DNA of 64,000 bases from Cryptomeria japonica (Eukaryota > Streptophyta > Pinopsida > Cupressales > Cupressaceae): NCBI RefSeq assembly GCF_030272615.1, contig NC_081415.1, forward strand, positions 104,855,796-104,919,795, written 5' to 3'. Under the pieces are notes generated by a model. That model did not search any database. It worked only from the letters and a program-made list of their open reading frames with translations, and was not told the origin of the DNA. Below are positions 58,661 to 64,000 of the stretch, one piece after another. Positions within the stretch are counted from its first letter, which is position 1. Every line of letters starts with the position of its first letter. Made by a program: the position numbers and the translations under genes.

Positions 58661-58672
58661 GCTCTGATACCA
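58661..58672 (-). other. Primer-binding site for initiator Met tRNA
   Basis: The minus strand reads TGGTATCAGAGC directly against the LTR end. Confidence 0.93.
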
Positions 58673-59338
58673 TGTAATTTTTGTGCCCTAGATCAGTAAT
58701 CAGATTTATGTCTTTTAATTATGCCCTAGTTTGTTAATCAGATTTGTAACATTTTAGTAAACCATAATTCAGTAAACTCAGAAATGAAGGAAGTAAACAA
58801 GAGACAAACACAAATACCCTGGGAAAACCTCCAAGGAGGAAAAACCCAACATTAAAGACCCACAGGTCAGATTATATATTCTCCCTTAATAGCACAAATA
58901 CAATACTTAGCTTTTCTTTCAGATCTGATCCCTTTTGTATGACAGATCTGCACTTCTAAGCTCTTCAAGTCTGCACCAAAACGGTCTATGTCCTCTTGGA
59001 CGAATTTGCACAATCACAGACAAGTTCGCACAATCCTTGTGTAAATTCGCACCTTTTACTTGCAGAGCTAATTCGCTGAATGCATGAAATGAATGAATTG
59101 AATTTGCAAGATGACTTTATTTATATGAGTCCTTAGCCTTTATTGATATCCAAGTCGGCCTCCTTCTTTTGGTGCCAATTTATTATTGTGGCGTGGAGTA
59201 TTTAGGGAGGTGTGGAAGTATAGGGCTGGGCTCAATCTTGGGGGCACGTTACCCCTTTAGGATAGGGCCCAATCCTAAATGGGTTCGGATGTTGCCTTAA
59301 GGCAATCCGAACCCATATTTACCTAGTTACAAACAACA
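58673..59338 (-). repeat. 5' LTR of right-hand copia element
   Basis: Same ends as 53650-54294, followed by the TSD CATAT. Confidence 0.95.
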
Positions 59339-59343
59339 CATAT

Positions 59344-61505
59344 AATCACCTATACTTCACTCCAAATTTATATTAGACAGAAAGATTGATGCTGATAATT
59401 TATAGAATTTAAGAGTTCCACAAGCATGCCATACTTGTTCGGGAGTCTAAAGATATTAAAAATCATGGGCTTTAACTAATGCTTTAAGTCTTCAAGACGG
59501 TCACACTCCTATTTGAGTACACAACACAGCCTATGTTTCACAGCTGCGTTCTCATTGGGCACAAGGTAGGATTTATCAACGAATGTTTTCTTATGATCCA
59601 AATCTTTTGGTCTTTCAGATTGCATATTTTAAGTGAATTCTGTGTGTTTTGATTGGATTGATGTATATGACTTGTTTATTTATATATTTTGTAGCATAAA
59701 TGAAGCTGATTCAATGTTTTGCATTTTAAGTATTATCATCGACATTTTAGAGTTATTCATTATGCTTGTAACTATTTTCCTTGAGAAACACCCTCTCTTT
59801 ATCTTGGAGTTTTTCTATGGTTTTTTTGGTACAATGCAAATATTTCAGGTATTATGAAGGTTGTGACATCAACTTGTGTAAATCATGCTATTGACATGGG
59901 AGAGGAATCACTCCTTTCAGAGCAATCGATAGAGCATTCTGTGTCTGGAGCAGCTGCAAAGCAAGGTATTGAAGTTGTTTTGAGGATGCTAGAAATGTAC
60001 CTTGAGGCCTATCTTATGGTTGATCAGCCAATCAATATTGTTGTAGAAATAAGTTGCATGGTTTTTATTTTTAGTTTAGATGTCACCGAGGATGAAAAAA
60101 ATTTCCCCATATGAGTATGTCAGAAGCATTTCTTAGTGAACATGCACTATATCAAAGAAGCATACTTGGATATCAACCTCTGCATGGTAACTCTCTATAG
60201 AAATTTAATTGTAATTAAATATGGTATACTAATTTATCCATTATTGGAGTTAAGAGTTTCAGTTTTTGATATGAATGTTTCTTCTGTTACGTATGCATAT
60301 TGTATTAAATTTGAATGATTATTTCAGAATTTCTTTGAATGCATAATTTACATTGAAGACAACTGTGTAGTAAACTGCATTTGTCATGTTCAAATTGACC
60401 ACTTACGAACTAGTATTGCAATTATCCATGTGAAAGTATCATTTGTTCTTTGCATTATAATTACATAATTAGATATCCATATCAAAATCCTTATATCACC
60501 TCCATGTGACAGCCTGAAAAAGACCAAGTAAAATCAGGATAGGTGTCCGACATATATGATACTATAGTCTTTATCTTAATGCTAAGTGGAAAAGTATTTG
60601 AGTTGACAAATTTTACGCTTTATAGGTCATCAGAAGTAGAAAAGGAGATTGATTTTCATGACTATATATTATACAACTATTTTTAGAGACCAATAACGGT
60701 TGTTTCTCAACAATACTATTGGAGGCTCAAACTCATCTATAAGTAGCATTCAACAAAACCTGGCCAAAAATGAGTTTCATTTATGGAAACACTAAGACAT
60801 CTCAGTAAAAGTTCACCAGCACAAAGTGAGAGGTCAGAATGCATATCATGTATGTATATTTTTAGTTGTGCAGATTCATATTATTTTGGAACAAAGAAGC
60901 ACAGCATTGTATCTTTCTTCACAAAATTTACATCCCTCGTCCTCTGTATGAAGTAGTTATTATTGAAATTAAATAGAAGTATCCTCTTATTGTCCATATA
61001 AAATCACTTGTGTGTGATGTCTATTGAATAGATAGATAGAAACCAAAAGATCAGAATACATTTGTTCACAAATAAATAGCATAGTAGTCTTGAAGTTTTC
61101 TCATCATTATTGCCTTGTTGGTTCTAAAGTAGGGGACATGTTTAACAGATTCTACGTATTCAGAATGATGCGAGGAACTCCCAAAGTGCAAATACTCATC
61201 AAATATTCGAAAATATAATGACTACTGTTAGTTCGAGCAAGAAGGCTTTTCCAATTAAAAAATAAAAAGGAGAAGCTTTTCCACTTGGATTCTTGTGCTA
61301 GAGCTCATCAAAGCTTGTTTCAATTTGCTTCTATTGAGTGTTTCCACCTTGGCCATAAAAACTGAATAAATAGGTTGATGACCAGAGAACTTTGATTCCC
61401 TTTGAACATAAGAGAGCTGATTTATGCCTTTACCATACCATGGTATACAATCACAACTATAAGGAAAGCAATGATTCAAAGTGCTGTTGAAATACACATT
61501 TGAAT
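59344..61505. other. Spacer with possible exon-like fragments
   Basis: A frame at 59854-60114 includes GAAAKQGIEVVLRMLEMYLE, which looks protein-like, and the sequence TATTTCAG precedes it like a splice acceptor. I do not recognise the protein. A second short frame near 60117-60200 is similar in quality. There is no start, no stop context and no other exon that I can join to them, so I do not call a gene. The rest of the stretch is AT-rich with nothing seen. Confidence 0.25.
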
Positions 61506-61510
61506 GGAAT

Positions 61511-62677
61511 TGTAATGGTGAGAAATTTAGGGTTAGGGTTAAATTAAGATACTAAAACCACTAACAAGCCTAATTTAACATTACATTAGGGGGAGAGAGG
61601 AATTTTATAGATCTAGGCTTGATAGACCAAGATTATGATCAGATTCTAGGCCTCCTAAATGGGGCTCTTTCTTCCCTAAGTTGAATTGAATTTGAATTGT
61701 TAAAGATTAGGGCAAAATAGTAATTATTGAAGAGATCGGGCATAAATAGTGAGCTATAGATGTCATGCGGAACCACCGACTTGGATTTGAGCGTAAGAGG
61801 ATGATTTGGATCTGTTCCTAGAAGTTTGACCTGATTTTTCGGGACCATGTTGCTGGTCATCTTGGTCCTCCGGATTTCTTGCCGTCAAAAGGTGAACTTG
61901 TTCATCTCTGTGAATCTTGTCAATCCTCCTGAACACAACTCTATACTTTTACTTGCACATAGTGAAAAGGGGAAATTGTTGGGAATAGGGGTTTGCCTTA
62001 GGTCAAAACCCGGTTTTGGAATTAACCATGAAATTAAATTGAATTGTAAATGAAGTACTGCAGTAAAATACTTTCCTTTTGAGGGAAAGGTTGTAAATGA
62101 ATGAAACACTAATGGTATACCTTTAATGAAGTTTTGTTTGTCTTCACAAGGAATTATGGTTTCATGTAGATAGTCTTCATAAAACATAGAACATGAATAT
62201 CATCTCCAATGCTTGAATCTTGACTTCACTTTTGCTCCAATGCTTGATAGAAGACTGATTGCTTGCTTGCTTGAGTTTGCTAGAGTGCAATTGAGATCTT
62301 GAATTCGTTAGGTGATCACTTAGATTTGAAATGAGAGGAGTAGACCTCCTTTTATACTTGTTGGTCGAAAAACAAATTGAATTTTTGACACAGGCTGACA
62401 TGGATCTAGGTCCCCACCTAAATTAGGTGACCGTTATGAGGCCCAAAGATGGGCCCTTTTTGAAAGGACCATGGTGCCATGGTCCTGGAAATCAGGGCTC
62501 CGGGGTTAAGGGGAGACAGTGTAGATGGTGAAAAGTTGTGTTTGATAGTTGGTATGAGCAAAATCAGTGCTTCGGTTAGGCATTAGAGGACGAATACCAA
62601 AGTGAGGCCTAAGTGAGGACAAAATTGTAGACGAGTACAATTCAAAATTGGAGGCAAGTACAATTTAGAGTGCTACA
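61511..62677 (-). repeat. Solo LTR with perfect TSD GGAAT
   Basis: TGTAATGGTGAGAAATT to TAGAGTGCTACA, 1167 bases, with GGAAT at 61506-61510 and 62678-62682. It belongs to the same family as the second-level element's LTRs (43474-44614), sharing the start, AGGGGGAGAGAGGAATT-type text and the CCTTTTATACTTG block. Confidence 0.93.
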
Positions 62678-62682
62678 GGAAT

Positions 62683-63167
62683 ATATGAATATCATAGTTA
62701 AGTAATGTCCAAACTAAAAGACAACTATCACCCCAGATAAATAAGGTTAATGTTAAACAATCATTATGTTTCATCATTTAGAAGCCCTCTCAAAATTTGT
62801 TGTTTGATAATTTTACCACAGTTGATTAGAAACCATTGAGGACAAAGCAAGCAGTTACCAATCTATAGAACTTTCAAAGAAGCATTTAAACAACCTAGGG
62901 AAGTAATTTTCCTCATACATTATTCTCCTCAAACTTTCTAGAAACTAGCATCTGAAGTTTGATTGAAAATAACTTTGATTGTGTTGTTTAAGATTCAATT
63001 TCTTGTATTTTTTAAGGTCCATGGAGGAAAAGTGTTTCTTGAGCTATATGTTAACATCTCATATTAAACACTAACACTCATGACTTGACTCTTTTAATTA
63101 CTCCTTAAACCTACACTTCCCTAACTACAAATAAACAACAGACATCAAGTTTCCACAATCCATTTGA
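62683..63167. other. No gene seen
   Basis: Ordinary AT-rich spacer. Confidence 0.5.
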
Positions 63168-63339
63168 TATCATCTAGAGTGCTTCCGGATTAGATTGTGT
63201 ATGATCTTTTGCATCAACATTTCGGATCACACTCTGTGATCCATCATCAGGATGAAAAGAGAGCATGCAAAATGAGAAGATCCGAAACGTTGATGCAAAA
63301 AATCATACACAATCTAATCCGGAAGCACTCTAGATGATA
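63168..63339. repeat. Foldback element with 61-bp arms
   Basis: Arms 63168-63228 and 63279-63339 are inverted copies that differ at two sites. A 50-base loop separates them and contains part of a smaller palindrome (GGATCACACTCTGTGATCC, 63224-63242). In a minus-strand transcript both mismatches become G:U pairs. No TSD is clear. It may be a MITE-like foldback transposon or an inverted-duplicated host segment. Confidence 0.9.
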
Positions 63340-64000
63340 CAAATAAACATTTTTATGTTTTAGGCAAGGTAGAAATCTCTTTTCTTTATACAGTTCTAAT
63401 AAAAACGGGAATAATGGTGCTACTAGAATTAATGGGTGCTCTACTATTACGAGAGTGGGTGAGAATAGCTCGAAGAGCTAACTCTAGATTGAAAGTTGAG
63501 GAATAAGCTAGTTTACTATTTTCATTCCTCAGCTCCTGGTTTCCTTCTCCATGCAAAACAGGGACAAGCCTTCAAGAATTTGTGTATGGAGCAATGAGAA
63601 CCCAGCTCCTAAAGAATAGAGAAACATTCAAACAACATATATGTTTTCTACTTGCAAAATAAGCTAATCCTAGACCAGATATGATGAGTACAAATCTTAG
63701 CTAAAATTGAGGTAGCTTCTTATAATCTGTGAAATGCCCAACTCATGATTGCGGCTATATATATATATATATATATATATGTCATGTTTGTAAACATATG
63801 AGCATCAAATGTTAGATTGTTTCAGCTAAATATCCAAAATGCTTAGCTTCAAATCCAAATACAGAACAGTAAAAATCTTACAATTTGTCTCTAGCACACG
63901 AGGACCTAATCACATTCTGATAAAAAAACATTTGTTTTGGTGACTAGCTCAGTGCTCACCTGACAGGACAAAGGATAAGTACTGTATGCCATAGAGGTAA
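63340..64000. other. Spacer with (TA)n
   Basis: A TA microsatellite at 63756-63780; nothing else recognised to the window end. Confidence 0.6.

Larger units (their letters stand above)
53650..59338 (-). mobile_element. Ty1/copia element with perfect TSD CATAT
   Basis: LTRs 53650-54294 (645 bases) and 58673-59338 (666 bases) are flanked by CATAT at 53645-53649 and 59339-59343. The primer-binding site for initiator Met tRNA abuts the right LTR and a polypurine tract abuts the left, so it reads on the minus strand. Gag to RNase H follow in copia order but with about three stops and two frameshifts. By eye the LTRs differ at about 18 sites over 645 bases (roughly 97% identity) plus one ~21-base indel, so the insertion is not very recent. 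It is a different family from the copia element at 30737. Confidence 0.95.

Noticed and set aside
1-64000. tRNA or rRNA genes
   Set aside because: The only tRNA-like matches are 12-base primer-binding sites at LTR borders; no cloverleaf was seen.

Overview
The window looks like a retrotransposon-dominated piece of a large plant nuclear genome. The dense old LTR-retrotransposon nests, very long AT-rich spacers and LTRs with G-run/GTGAATC motifs are what I would expect of a conifer or other gymnosperm; that assignment is an inference, not a match. I find one convincing host gene: an intronless P-class pentatricopeptide repeat (PPR) protein at 49250-52114, plus strand. A small broken copy of the C-terminal (W2) end of translation factor eIF5 follows it at about 52200-52588.

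Left end (1-15571). A decayed Ty3/gypsy element of Tat type occupies 1-5597: gag, protease, an archaeal-type RNase H, reverse transcriptase, a degenerate second RNase H, and integrase. Its RNase H order is unusual, and several of its stop codons are TAG where the family has Gln (CAG). A copia-type LTR (5598-7162) cuts it off. Then come about 4 kb of unexplained sequence with a 19-bp hairpin and a dispersed motif, a 670-bp palindromic tandem array (11395-12065), GA and TA microsatellites, a solo LTR inside a TA tract (13063-14509), and a CpG-containing ~29-bp tandem array.

Centre (15572-45242). This is a four-level nest of LTR elements, resolved by LTR ends, primer-binding sites and target-site duplications (TSDs). 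The outermost plus-strand element has LTRs at 15572-16080 and 25117-25360/44615-45242. Its 3' LTR was hit by a minus-strand gag-only gypsy element (25361-44614, TSD TCTAT/CCTAT). That element's gag was split by a plus-strand relative (27734-41463), which in turn received a minus-strand Ty1/copia element (30737-38297). The three gypsy-like elements share a primer-binding site beginning TGGTGAACC and show no pol genes, so they look non-autonomous. The outermost one carries a decayed proline-rich repeat reading frame and a perfect 16-bp hairpin abutting its polypurine tract.

Right end (45243-64000). A solo LTR (46968-47710, TSD GTAAT) and AT-rich spacer precede the PPR gene. A nearly complete Ty1/copia element (53650-59338, TSD CATAT) lies about 1 kb downstream of the eIF5 fragment, followed by a solo LTR (61511-62677, TSD GGAAT) and a foldback element with 61-bp arms (63168-63339). 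All element proteins are broken by stops or frameshifts, so I expect only the PPR gene to make a functional protein.
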